A stretch of 10,767 bases of DNA from Endomicrobiellum devescovinae (GCA_031255495.1 JAIRSK010000065.1:1-10767); one strand, 5' to 3'. Counted from the first letter of the stretch, positions 1 to 7,253 are shown. The notes: generated from the sequence alone by a model not told the origin. Translations and numbers: made by a program.

Positions 1-1302
1 TTAGGATTTTATAATGATGGAGACTATAAAGTAATAAGTCTGTTTGGTATTAAGATAAAAATCAAGCTAAAACGACTTATTTTAATAAAAGAGCTTGAGG
101 AGCAGAAACAGCAACTTGAGGAGCAAGAACGAAGAGTAGCAGGTTCTTACTATTACTCAAAAGAGTGTATAAACTTAAGATTACAATATGAAAAGAAATT
201 AAGTAGCCTAAGGATGATAAATAATCGTAAAATTCGAATTGTTTTTCTAGTGAGCGATGCTAGGAAATGGTCGTATGATTATTTGTATAAGAAATTAGAA
301 ATTAATGATAGGTTTGAGCCTATCATCGCTGTGCGAACGATAGCAACTGTTGTAAAGGAAACATCCAGTGCGCTTGCTTTTTTTAAACCTCGTTATTCTA
401 ATGTTTTTATTTGTAATGAAGAAACAAGTTTGATCCAACTTAGTCCAGATATTGTGTTTTATGAGCAGCCATGGGGATTATTGCCATTTGAAGAAGTTGA
501 TAATATTGCAAAGTTTGCACTTACATGCTATGTTCCGTATTCAGTGACAGAATCCGCCACGAGTATATATTGGCACTTAAAAGATTTTCATCTAAAGCTG
601 TGGAAGCATTTTATATTAAGCCCATTAGTGGAAGATGAATATAATCAGAATTTTTTATATTATGGCATGAATTTGGTAGAAAGTGGACACCCTAAATTAG
701 ATTTCTGGTTAAAAAAAGAAAACGAGAAAAAAAGTAAGAAAAATTATGTGATTTTTGCCCCACATTTTTCTTTTCAAACAGATTCTGATCTCAAATATGG
801 GACATTCAGGTGGAGTGGTTTATACATGTTAAATTTTGCCAAATCTCATCCAGAGTTTAATTGGATTTTTAAGCCACATGGTAGTTTAAAAGAATATCTT
901 CTTAAAGATGAGGAATTTAGACATCAAGCTGAGGATTATTTCAAAGAGTGGAAAAGAATTGCAATATTTTATGATAGTGGCAGTTATTTTGATTATTTTA
1001 GAAATTCTATGTGTTTAATAACTGACTGTGGGTCATTTTTAACGGAGTATTTTTTTTCAGGGAACCCAGTTATTCACTTACGTTCTGAAGAAGCAAAAGA
1101 GTATCCCTTCGTAAGCCAACAAATAATTGCGAATTACTATAAAGCCTATGATGTAGCTAGTTTGAGCAAAAATCTTGACCAAATTCTTATTAAAAGAGAA
1201 GATCCAATGAAAATGGATAGGATTAAAAATATGGACAGATTATTTAGTAAAACTAGTGCTTCAGAATATATATGTGACTATTTAGAAAAAGAACTTAAGT
1301 AA
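1..1302 (+). CDS. CDP-glycerol glycerophosphotransferase-like protein, 5'-truncated by window edge
   Basis: The protein resembles the CDP-glycerol:poly(glycerophosphate) glycerophosphotransferase family (TagB/TagF-like, GT-B fold), which transfers glycerol-phosphate or related groups onto surface polymers. Counting from the first visible codon, family-like elements are FAPHFS (about 252-257), KPHGS (about 291-295) and the C-terminal nucleotide-binding stretch TDCGSFLTEYFFSGNPVIHL (about 341-360). The segment around DARKWSYDYLYKKL (about 76-89) matches the usual N-terminal opening of this domain. A methionine at 214 gives a 362-residue product, but the frame is open back to base 1 without a stop, and AAGG directly abuts that ATG, too close to act as a ribosome site. 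The 71 upstream codons encode a basic FGIKIKIKLKR segment and a short Glu/Gln-rich coiled coil. I therefore infer that the gene starts outside the window. It probably belongs to a capsule or LPS locus to the left. The exact acceptor cannot be told. Confidence 0.75.
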   Translation, partial: LGFYNDGDYKVISLFGIKIKIKLKRLILIKELEEQKQQLEEQERRVAGSYYYSKECINLRLQYEKKLSSLRMINNRKIRIVFLVSDARKWSYDYLYKKLEINDRFEPIIAVRTIATVVKETSSALAFFKPRYSNVFICNEETSLIQLSPDIVFYEQPWGLLPFEEVDNIAKFALTCYVPYSVTESATSIYWHLKDFHLKLWKHFILSPLVEDEYNQNFLYYGMNLVESGHPKLDFWLKKENEKKSKKNYVIFAPHFSFQTDSDLKYGTFRWSGLYMLNFAKSHPEFNWIFKPHGSLKEYLLKDEEFRHQAEDYFKEWKRIAIFYDSGSYFDYFRNSMCLITDCGSFLTEYFFSGNPVIHLRSEEAKEYPFVSQQIIANYYKAYDVASLSKNLDQILIKREDPMKMDRIKNMDRLFSKTSASEYICDYLEKELK

Positions 1303-1334
1303 AGCTGGATTTATAATAAGAAAGTATAAAATAT

Positions 1335-1360
1335 CTTAGTATAACTAAGTTTGTAGTTTT
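1335..1360. terminator. Weak hairpin between convergent genes
   Basis: CTTAGT-ATA-ACTAAG forms a six-base-pair stem with a three-base loop at 1335-1349, followed on the plus strand by TTTGTAGTTTT. It sits between two converging genes (stops at 1302 and 1432), where terminators are expected. The stem is short and AT-rich and neither side has a clean T run, so termination here is only a possibility. No better hairpin was seen in 1303-1431. Confidence 0.25.
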
Positions 1361-1431
1361 GAAGAAATAAAGAAATTTTATTCATAGAAGACTAATTTAG
1401 CTTAAAATCAAAATGACCGTGTTCTTAATTC

Positions 1432-2517
1432 TTAATATTTATCAGTTCCGTCTTTAAGGCTGTACATTTTTCCTTTGTAGCCCGCTTCTTTTAACAATCG
1501 TATACCATAAATGCTTTTATATCCGTACTTACAAACAAAAATAGTGTCGCTATTCGTATTCAATTTATCTTTTAAAAACACAATATTATTTAAAGCTACA
1601 GGCAAAGAGTTTGGGAAAACTAAGTCTTGCTTTTCATTTTCCTCACATATACTAATTATTTTTATATTCTTTTTATTTTTAAGTTTTATTTTTAACTCAT
1701 CAGAAGTTATTTCATTTTCAGCAAACTTATTAATTTGGCAAAATTCGTCGTACTCTGGAAGTTCTTTTATTGACGGATTTGTGCCGCATAAAGAACAATT
1801 TTTATCTTTTTTAATTTTAAACTCTTTTGTAAGCATATTAAGCGCATCAAAATATAATAGACGTCCAATTAAGGGCGTGCCAGTACCTGTTATAATTTTT
1901 AGAACTTCACAGGTTTGTATGGAGCCTATTATTCCTGTTATAGCGCCAATCACACCGCTTTCACTGCATGAAGGAACGCTTCCAGGTTTTGGAGCAAAAG
2001 GGTGAAAACAACGGTAACAAGCTCCTTTTTTTGCGTCAAAAATGCTTACCTGCCCTTCAAACTTATACACTGACGCCCAAACGTCAGGAATACCGCTGAG
2101 AGCACAAGCATCATTTATAAGATAACGTGTTTGAAAATTGTCAGCAGCATCTGCAACAACATCGTAATTTCTAAATATATCTAAAGCATTTACACTTGTA
2201 AGTTTTTCATTATAAGCGTTGACTTTTATTTCAGGATTTAATTTTTCTATACGTTCTTTGGCAATTTCAACTTTACTCTTTCCTACATCACTATCATTGT
2301 AAATGATTTGTCTTTGCAAGTTTGAAACATCAACAGTATCAAAATCAATAATACCTATAGTTCCTACTCCTGCGGCAGCAAGGTATAACGCTAGCGGTGA
2401 ACCAAGCCCGCCTGCACCAACAATAATAACGCTTGAAGATTTTATGCGTTTTTGTCCAGAAATGCCTATCTCTTTAAGCAATATATGACTTTTGTATCTT
2501 TCATAAAAGTTTTGCAT
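1432..2517 (-). CDS. thiF: ThiF/MoeB-family sulfur-carrier adenylyltransferase with C-terminal rhodanese domain
   Basis: This is an E1-like enzyme that adenylates the C-terminal glycine of ThiS, last gene of the thiamine operon. The N-terminal 250 residues are a ThiF/MoeB/HesA domain. They include the nucleotide-binding GAGGLGS (34-40), the NLQRQ motif (66-70), zinc cysteines C167/C170 (CYRC) and C241/C244 (CSLC), and C184 in VPSCSE, where the family's reactive cysteine lies. Residues from about 265 to 361 form a rhodanese-like domain with the active-site loop CKYGYKS (329-335; consensus C-x-x-G-x-R-S) and a terminal LKDG element. The first half of that domain is poorly conserved: the usual DVR motif is replaced by SIC. 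The fusion suggests that one polypeptide both activates ThiS and relays persulfide sulfur. The ATG at 2517 is preceded by AAGG nine bases upstream. The gap to thiS is 53 bases. A MoeB function for molybdopterin is the alternative, but the operon argues for thiamine. Confidence 0.9.
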   Translation of the reverse strand: MQNFYERYKSHILLKEIGISGQKRIKSSSVIIVGAGGLGSPLALYLAAAGVGTIGIIDFDTVDVSNLQRQIIYNDSDVGKSKVEIAKERIEKLNPEIKVNAYNEKLTSVNALDIFRNYDVVADAADNFQTRYLINDACALSGIPDVWASVYKFEGQVSIFDAKKGACYRCFHPFAPKPGSVPSCSESGVIGAITGIIGSIQTCEVLKIITGTGTPLIGRLLYFDALNMLTKEFKIKKDKNCSLCGTNPSIKELPEYDEFCQINKFAENEITSDELKIKLKNKKNIKIISICEENEKQDLVFPNSLPVALNNIVFLKDKLNTNSDTIFVCKYGYKSIYGIRLLKEAGYKGKMYSLKDGTDKY

Positions 2518-2570
2518 AAATTACAACCTTAAAATAAAAACATTTTTATATACATGTACATGATGAAAAT

Positions 2571-2774
2571 CTATCCGCCTGCCACAAATCTTAAAACTTC
2601 AACGCTGTCTCCATTTGAAAGAAAAGTTTTGTCTAGTTCAGTTTGATTTACAACATTCATATTTAACGCTACGACAACGGTGTCAGGAACAATTTTTTTG
2701 TCTTCTAACAACTTAAGAAGAGAAAATTTTTCTTTTACATTTTCATCTTTTCCGTTTAACTTAATTGTTATCAT
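2571..2774 (-). CDS. thiS: Sulfur carrier protein ThiS
   Basis: This 67-residue ubiquitin-like protein carries the thiocarboxylate sulfur for thiazole formation. The diagnostic features are the small size, an N-terminal MITIKLNG strand, the NGDSVEVLRFVAGG ending, and the C-terminal Gly66-Gly67 that ThiF adenylates and ThiG uses as sulfur donor. Its start overlaps the end of thiE by 14 bases, and AGAGG lies six bases before the ATG, which points to translational coupling. It lies directly between thiE and thiF, its activating enzyme. The length and ending are exactly those of the family, so the call is firm even though the internal sequence is divergent. Confidence 0.93.
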   Translation of the reverse strand: MITIKLNGKDENVKEKFSLLKLLEDKKIVPDTVVVALNMNVVNQTELDKTFLSNGDSVEVLRFVAGG

Positions 2775-3396
2775 TGATAACCTCTAAAGCTTGGCTAACT
2801 GTATCTTTAATGCTTGGTGAGGTGGTAATTTCAGTTACCATGCAAATACTATCTGGGTGAAATTTACAGATTTGCCCTATATTAGAAAGTTTTATACCCC
2901 CGATGGCTACTTTATGAACTTTAATGGTTTTTATGCAATATTTGAGATACTCAAAACCAACGGGCGCACAAACATTATCTTTTGTAAAAGTTTTAAATAT
3001 AGGTCCCACTCCAATATAATCTGCACCTTGCTCTTGAGCAGTGAGCGCCTGAGCAGGCGAATGCGTTGAAATTCCGATAACCATATTATCGCCAACAATT
3101 TTTCTTGCGCAAGAAATGGGCATATCATCTTGCCCCAAATGTAATCCATCGCTTTCAACTGCAAGAGCTATATCTATATCGTCATTTACCACAAAAAATA
3201 CATTGTAATCTAAGGTTAATTTGCGTATTATCTCACATTGTTTAAATTTTTCTAATTTTGTTTTATATTTATCGCGGTATTGCAATGTTTTTACGCCTGC
3301 ATCAAGCATTTCTTTAACAACTGTTATATTGTCCCGCCCGTTTGAAAAATTCTCTGCGGTAATAGCATACAAGCCTTTTGGCATTTGTTTTTTCAT
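2761..3396 (-). CDS. thiE: Thiamine-phosphate synthase ThiE
   Basis: This enzyme condenses HMP pyrophosphate with the thiazole phosphate to give thiamine monophosphate in the cytoplasm. The 211 residues span a complete TIM-barrel ThiE. Visible elements are QYRDK (39-43), VVNDDIDIA (69-77), the magnesium/pyrophosphate segment DGLHLGQDD (83-91), GISTHS (108-113), GVGPIFKTFTK (129-139) and AIGGI (164-168). Two departures from consensus are visible. Lysine replaces the usual proline in PIFPT, and the late phosphate-binding strand reads CMVTEI rather than VAVVSAI. Both leave the barrel intact. Translation begins at an ATG that directly follows the thiH stop (TAAATG), so the two genes are almost certainly coupled. 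AAGGA lies about eleven bases upstream, inside thiH. Confidence 0.93.
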   Translation of the reverse strand: MKKQMPKGLYAITAENFSNGRDNITVVKEMLDAGVKTLQYRDKYKTKLEKFKQCEIIRKLTLDYNVFFVVNDDIDIALAVESDGLHLGQDDMPISCARKIVGDNMVIGISTHSPAQALTAQEQGADYIGVGPIFKTFTKDNVCAPVGFEYLKYCIKTIKVHKVAIGGIKLSNIGQICKFHPDSICMVTEITTSPSIKDTVSQALEVINDNN

Positions 3397-4509
3397 TTAA
3401 AACATGTCCTTCATCACAGGCTGATATCCTGCTTTGTAAATCATATCTTTAACGCTAGCAACGCTAGCAACGTCATTTATTGCAAATTGTCCTTTTGATA
3501 AAACTTCGCCTTGGGCAGCTCTTTTTACGTATCCACCTACTTCCGTGCTTGACCCTGCAGACATTTTAGTAATTCCAAGCGGGATGATATTATTTCTTAA
3601 CTCGGAACTTTCGCGTGTAGAAACTGTAATATTTATTCTGTTTATAAAAAGCCTCACAGCGCATATGGCTTGTACCAGCTGCATGTCGGTTATGGTTGTT
3701 TTTGGTTGAAATCCGCCTTCTGCTGGACGCAGCCTTGGAAAAGACATTCCAACTTCAGCATGTGGAAAGTCCCTTCTTAAATATTGAGCGTGTATCCCGG
3801 CAAAAAAAACTTCGCTTATAAAATCTTTTAATCCAAGCAATGCACCAACGTTGAGGTTTCTATAGTTTGCTTTTCCAGCTCTTTCGCATGTTTCAAGACG
3901 GTATTTGTAATCAGCTTTTGCGCCTTTTGTGTGCAATACTTTATAAAGATTTTCGTCATAAGTTTCTTGATATATTGTAAGTCCGTCAACTCCTGCGGCA
4001 AAAAGTTCTCTATATTCATTCTCTTCAAGAGGATAAACTTCCAAATCAACGGCAGCAAAATATTTTTTTAAAACTTTGACAGATTTTTTGAGATACTCCA
4101 AAGATGTTTTTACTTTGCTTTCGCCGCACACAAGTAGAATATGGCGTATGCCGTAACCGTCAATTATTTTACAGTTTTCTTCTATTTCTTCAAAACTTAA
4201 TGCTTCTCTTTTAATATTATTGTTAGTGGAAAATCCGCAATACAAACAATTGTTAATGCAAAAATTTGAAACGTACAAAGGAGCATACAACAATATATTC
4301 TTGCCAAAATTATTTACTGCAATTCCATTTGCTTTACAGGCAATTTGTTCAATATAATTTAACGCTTTCGGAGAAAGCAAAACAAGAAAGTCTTGCTCGG
4401 ATAAATTTTCCTTATTAATAATATTTAATATCTCATTATCTAAAACTTTATCTGTAAAAGCTTTAAAATCAAAATTTTTATATTTTTGTATTTCATCATA
4501 AAAACTCAT
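3397..4509 (-). CDS. thiH: 2-iminoacetate synthase ThiH (radical SAM tyrosine lyase)
   Basis: ThiH cleaves tyrosine to p-cresol and dehydroglycine, the glycine-derived part of the thiazole, in anaerobic or facultative bacteria. The radical-SAM CxxxCxxC motif is present as C84, C88 and C91 (CINNCLYC), followed by GF. Other family blocks are the PRLRPAEGGF segment in the middle and the late STRESSELRNNIIPLGIT and MSAGSSTEVGGY stretches. At 370 residues the protein is full length for the family. AGAGG stands five bases before the ATG. The gap to thiG is nine bases and the gap to thiE is zero, so it is an internal operon gene. The use of ThiH instead of the oxygen-dependent glycine oxidase ThiO suggests an anaerobic lifestyle. 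HydG and NosL/FO-synthase relatives share the motif, but the context settles the assignment. Confidence 0.95.
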   Translation of the reverse strand: MSFYDEIQKYKNFDFKAFTDKVLDNEILNIINKENLSEQDFLVLLSPKALNYIEQIACKANGIAVNNFGKNILLYAPLYVSNFCINNCLYCGFSTNNNIKREALSFEEIEENCKIIDGYGIRHILLVCGESKVKTSLEYLKKSVKVLKKYFAAVDLEVYPLEENEYRELFAAGVDGLTIYQETYDENLYKVLHTKGAKADYKYRLETCERAGKANYRNLNVGALLGLKDFISEVFFAGIHAQYLRRDFPHAEVGMSFPRLRPAEGGFQPKTTITDMQLVQAICAVRLFINRINITVSTRESSELRNNIIPLGITKMSAGSSTEVGGYVKRAAQGEVLSKGQFAINDVASVASVKDMIYKAGYQPVMKDMF

Positions 4510-4518
4510 ATAAACCTC

Positions 4519-5292
4519 TTAGTTCCTTAAAAATCCAGTTAATGGCGATGACGCTCTTGCAATAGCTGAAACCGTGCCGTGTTTTGCAAGATAGGCTTTT
4601 CTGCCTGATGCAACTGCATCTTTAAATGCTTCGGACATTAAAACGGCGTTAGGGCTTGATGATATAGCTGTGTTTGCCATTACGGCAGCGCAGCCCATCT
4701 CCATACACTTGCAAGCTTCAGACGCTTTGCCAAGTCCAGCGTCAAGTATTATAGGCGTGCCTATTTCTTCAATCAAAATACGCACCATTTCTTCTGTTCT
4801 AAGCCCCCGATTAGTGCCTATTGGCGCTCCTAAGGGCATTATGGCTTTTGCTCCTGCATTTTGCATATCTCTTGCAGCATATAAATCTGCATTCATGTAT
4901 GCAAAAACATTAAAACCTTCTTTTGAAAGTGTTTCGCATGCTTTTGCCGTTTGATAATTGTCAGGCAATAGATATTTGTTGTCGTTTATTATTTCTATTT
5001 TTATTAAGTTTGTTTGGCATGCTGCTTTTGCAATTCTCGCAATATTAACAGCTTCTTCAGCATTTCTAGCGCCAGAAGTATTTGGCATTATATAAATGTC
5101 TTTAGGAATGAAATTTAAAATATTTTCAAGAGGATTTTCAAAATCAAATCTTCTTACAGCGACAGTTATTATTTGTGCACCAGAAGCTTTTAAAATGTCT
5201 GGAATTAAATTATTATTTGGGAATTTCCCACTGCCTATAAACAATCTGCTTTTAAGGCTAAGCCCTGCAATGTTTAAAACGTCTTCTTCCAT
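4519..5292 (-). CDS. thiG: Thiazole synthase ThiG
   Basis: ThiG forms the thiazole phosphate from 1-deoxyxylulose 5-phosphate, dehydroglycine and ThiS thiocarboxylate. From the ATG at 5292 the protein is 257 residues, normal for the family. The Schiff-base lysine is K98 in LIKIEIINDN, with E100 beside it. Phosphate and substrate loops appear as MPLGAPIG (152-159), LDAGLG (183-188) and NTAISSS (207-213). The early IGSGKF motif (19-24) is also present. An in-frame TTG at 5304 would add four residues, but it overlaps the ribosome site: GGAGG (5298-5302) stands five bases before the ATG at 5292, so I chose the ATG. This is the first gene of the operon, just behind the riboswitch terminator. Confidence 0.95.
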   Translation of the reverse strand: MEEDVLNIAGLSLKSRLFIGSGKFPNNNLIPDILKASGAQIITVAVRRFDFENPLENILNFIPKDIYIMPNTSGARNAEEAVNIARIAKAACQTNLIKIEIINDNKYLLPDNYQTAKACETLSKEGFNVFAYMNADLYAARDMQNAGAKAIMPLGAPIGTNRGLRTEEMVRILIEEIGTPIILDAGLGKASEACKCMEMGCAAVMANTAISSSPNAVLMSEAFKDAVASGRKAYLAKHGTVSAIARASSPLTGFLRN

Positions 5293-5297
5293 TTTTT

Positions 5298-5302
5298 CCT
5301 CC
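5298..5302 (-). promoter_or_regulatory. Ribosome binding site that sets the thiG start
   Basis: On the minus strand GGAGG is followed by five A residues and then ATG at 5292. This near-ideal Shine-Dalgarno overlaps the alternative TTG codon at 5304-5302, which therefore cannot be the efficient start. Confidence 0.85.
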
Positions 5303-5311
5303 AATGCTAAA

Positions 5312-5355
5312 ACAGAAAAATCCCTCCAAGAACCTGAAAAATTCTTAAAGGGATT
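5312..5355 (-). terminator. Riboswitch-controlled Rho-independent terminator before thiG
   Basis: On the minus strand AATCCCTTTAAGAA pairs with TTCTTGGAGGGATT (two G-U pairs, 14 pairs in all) around a nine-base loop, and the stem runs into TTTTTCTGTTTT. It lies about 20 bases after the TPP aptamer and about 20 bases before the thiG start. The ascending arm begins AAUCCCU, which can instead pair with AGGGAAUU at the 3' edge of the aptamer. That gives the expected antiterminator. Termination should be favoured when TPP is bound. Confidence 0.85.
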
Positions 5356-5375
5356 GCATTAGTTTTAAAATCAAA

Positions 5376-5480
5376 TTCCCTACGCCGGCATTACCCGTAT
5401 CAGGTTCAAGAGGCTATAACCCCCATCGGTTAAGGCATTTTAATACCTTTCTCATCCTCATAGCATGAAGCACCCGACTT
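5376..5480 (-). promoter_or_regulatory. TPP riboswitch (THI element)
   Basis: The minus strand carries the conserved THI-box blocks in order. These are CGGGTGC (near 5470-5476), a P3 stem CTTCAT-GCT-ATGAGG, the pyrimidine-binding TGAGA (5450-5454), GAACCTGAT (5399-5407) and the pyrophosphate-sensor GGGTAATGCCGGCGTAGGGAA (ending at 5376). Between TGAGA and GAACCTGAT there are two extra small stem-loops: AAGGTA/TGCCTT and AACC/GGTT. P1 is short and AU-rich. The element lies directly upstream of thiG and is followed by a terminator hairpin, so control is most likely by transcription attenuation in response to thiamine pyrophosphate. Confidence 0.95.
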
Positions 5481-5484
5481 TTGG

Positions 5485-5513
5485 ATTGTATCAATTTTGT
5501 TTATGTGTGTCTA
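5485..5513 (-). promoter_or_regulatory. Sigma70-type promoter of the thiamine operon
   Basis: On the minus strand TAGACA (5508-5513, five of six bases of TTGACA) is followed after exactly 17 bases by TACAAT (5485-5490, five of six of TATAAT). The predicted start, about seven bases downstream, falls at about 5478, the very 5' edge of the riboswitch. The leader would thus begin with the aptamer and no extra sequence. Confidence 0.75.
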
Positions 5514-5723
5514 TTTTTGTTATTTTGACTTTGGTATTATTCATTCATCGTTCGCATGAAGTTGACATGTTTTTTAGGTCATTAAAAATATTAAATGACG
5601 AAATGGAAAAATGCTAGCATTAAGTCGGAATGGAATATCAATTTCAACCTCTTATTTTGCAGTACCATACGAGATTAGCCTATACTAAACTAAATATCTC
5701 TTAGCATAGAGGTAGGTTTATTT
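5514..5723. other. Divergent intergenic region without a gene
   Basis: The roughly 350-base gap between the riboswitch and mltD contains only regulatory-looking sequence. Besides the thi promoter and the mltD promoter it holds a perfect 12-base palindrome AATGCTAGCATT (5610-5621). A perfect TTGACA (5562-5567) is also present but has no convincing -10 at a proper distance. A 27-codon frame (5595-5678, +) has no ribosome site, so I do not call it a gene. Confidence 0.4.
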
Positions 5724-5732
5724 TGCTATAAT
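5724..5732 (+). promoter_or_regulatory. Extended -10 promoter for mltD
   Basis: TGCTATAAT is a perfect extended -10 element (TGn followed by TATAAT at 5727-5732). No good -35 lies at 16-18 bases; TTAGCA at 5701 is too far. The predicted start is near 5739, giving a leader of about 95 bases before the ATG at 5835. The leader contains two perfect palindromes. Confidence 0.6.
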
Positions 5733-5735
5733 TCT

Positions 5736-5763
5736 TCATAGCTATGAGTGTAAAATATTTTAC
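5736..5763. repeat. Tandem pair of perfect palindromes in the mltD leader
   Basis: TCATAGCTATGA (5736-5747) and GTAAAATATTTTAC (5750-5763) are perfect inverted repeats of 12 and 14 bases, two bases apart. They begin about at the predicted transcription start. They could be operator sites for a dimeric regulator or short RNA hairpins. In AT-rich DNA chance cannot be excluded. Confidence 0.35.
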
Positions 5764-5824
5764 TACTAAGCACTTAATTCTTTATCTATTGCTAGACTTT
5801 TGAAGTAAACAAATTAAAATTTAC

Positions 5825-5828
5825 GAGG
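5825..5828 (+). promoter_or_regulatory. Ribosome binding site that sets the mltD start
   Basis: GAGG followed by TTGTCA and then ATG (5835) gives a normal six-base spacing. It abuts the alternative TTG codon at 5829, which rules that codon out as an efficient start. A third candidate, ATG at 5841, would be twelve bases away. Confidence 0.7.
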
Positions 5829-5834
5829 TTGTCA

Positions 5835-7232
5835 ATGAGTATGAAGAAAAGACTCTTTGCGATATTTTTATCTTTTCCTGTTGTAACTTCTTATGCTCAA
5901 AATAATGATGACATTATAAATATTGAATCTCCAGCGCAGGCAATAGTCTTTGAGAATTCAGAAGAACAAGAAGAAATTGTAACGTCAAAAATAGCAAGTG
6001 CCTTGGACAAGGCAAGATTAGATGAGAGAACAAAAGACAAAATTCTTTCCGCCTCAATGTCTTATAAAAAAGCTGTAACCGCTTTTAAAGAAGGTAACCT
6101 TGAAAAATCAAAAAGATATTTTTCTATGTTTATGGATAAACTTTCAAAAGCAGATATAGAACCCGGTCTTTATGCATTTCTTTTTGAAGATATTGATGAA
6201 ATACTTTCTAAGCTAAAAAAATTCTATCCTCCAAACGATTCTACTCTTCTTCAGCAAGATTATTCTGTACCTATGACAACTGCAGACGACGCTTTGGTAA
6301 AAAAATACATTGCGATATATTCTTCGGGCAAAGCTAAAGAACGTATAAAAACCGCACTAGAAAGAAGTGGCGCTTATAAAGACATGATTTTAAAAATCTT
6401 GAGAGAATTTGGACTTCCTGAAGAGCTTTTCTATCTGCCTATTGTTGAAAGTTTATATAACTTAAATACAGTTTCCCGAGCTGGAGCCGTAGGCTTGTGG
6501 CAAATTATGTCTCACAGAGGCAGAGCGTTAGGGTTGCAGATAAATTATTGGATAGACGAAAGGCGTGACCCTGAAAAGTCCACGAAGGCAGCTTGTATAT
6601 ACTTAAAACAACTTTATCTTATGCTAAATGACTGGCATCTTGTTCTTGCAGCGTACAATAGAGGAGAATATGGTCTTATAAGGGATATGAAGTTTTCCAA
6701 TGCTTCCGACGTTTCAGAAATGATTTCAAGAAATGCTGTCCCTAAAGAAACACAAAATTATGTCCCTCAGTTTATAGCTGCAGCAACAATAGGCAAAGAT
6801 CTTGAAAAGTATGGTTTTGTCAATTTACAATATAGCAGTCCTCAAAAATATGATATTTATAAAACTGACAAAATTATAGATTTAAAGATCGTCGCTCAAT
6901 GTGCAAATACTACAATTGAAGAAATAAAAAAATTAAATCCAGAGTTAAGCGCTTGGTGTACGCCTCACGGCTATCCAAATTTTGAACTAAAAATTCCGTA
7001 CGGAAGCAGAGAAATATTTATAAAAAATATTGAACAAGTGAAAGATTTAAATCCTTCGCCATGGTTTATAAAGCATAAAATTGCAAAAGGCGAATGGATT
7101 GAAAAAATAGCAGCAAAGTATAAAACAACGCCTAAAGAAATCTATAAAGATAACCGTAGTTTGTTAAAACAAAAATATTTGCGTCCTGGGCAAATTATAG
7201 TAATCAGACCAGGAAGAAAGTATTTTGCTTAA
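5835..7232 (+). CDS. mltD: Membrane-bound lytic murein transglycosylase, MltD-like (SLT + LysM)
   Basis: The enzyme cleaves peptidoglycan between MurNAc and GlcNAc with formation of 1,6-anhydroMurNAc. From the ATG at 5835 it is 465 residues. Domains in order are a Sec signal peptide (about 1-21, ending SYA before QNN) and a helical region of unclear role (22-150). Next comes a GH23 SLT domain with catalytic E205 in LPIVES, AGAVGLWQIM, DERRDP and LAAYNRGE. A weak LysM-like region (about 340-388) and a clear LysM (about 411-457) bind glycan. No lipobox cysteine is seen, so unlike E. coli MltD it is probably periplasmic and soluble. An in-frame TTG at 5829 also exists, but GAGG (5825-5828) stands six bases before the ATG and only touches the TTG, so the ATG is preferred. 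A permease gene follows after 21 bases and is probably co-transcribed. Confidence 0.9.
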   Translation: MSMKKRLFAIFLSFPVVTSYAQNNDDIINIESPAQAIVFENSEEQEEIVTSKIASALDKARLDERTKDKILSASMSYKKAVTAFKEGNLEKSKRYFSMFMDKLSKADIEPGLYAFLFEDIDEILSKLKKFYPPNDSTLLQQDYSVPMTTADDALVKKYIAIYSSGKAKERIKTALERSGAYKDMILKILREFGLPEELFYLPIVESLYNLNTVSRAGAVGLWQIMSHRGRALGLQINYWIDERRDPEKSTKAACIYLKQLYLMLNDWHLVLAAYNRGEYGLIRDMKFSNASDVSEMISRNAVPKETQNYVPQFIAAATIGKDLEKYGFVNLQYSSPQKYDIYKTDKIIDLKIVAQCANTTIEEIKKLNPELSAWCTPHGYPNFELKIPYGSREIFIKNIEQVKDLNPSPWFIKHKIAKGEWIEKIAAKYKTTPKEIYKDNRSLLKQKYLRPGQIIVIRPGRKYFA

Positions 7233-7253
7233 TAAAAAATACGAGCAGAAGTA

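Noticed and set aside
1511..2005. A 164-codon plus-strand frame opposite thiF
   Set aside because: It lies wholly antisense to a well-supported thiF gene, has low-complexity Ser/Phe composition and no family resemblance.
2553..2562. Palindrome CATGTACATG in the thiS-thiF gap
   Set aside because: It is short, and no proper -35/-10 pair around it supports an internal promoter. The gap is only 53 bases.
5562..5590. Perfect TTGACA suggesting another plus-strand promoter
   Set aside because: No acceptable -10 hexamer lies 16-18 bases downstream and there is no gene directly behind it.
5595..5678. 27-codon plus-strand frame in the thi-mltD gap
   Set aside because: There is no ribosome site upstream and no recognisable content. 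It spans a palindrome, and its length is expected by chance.
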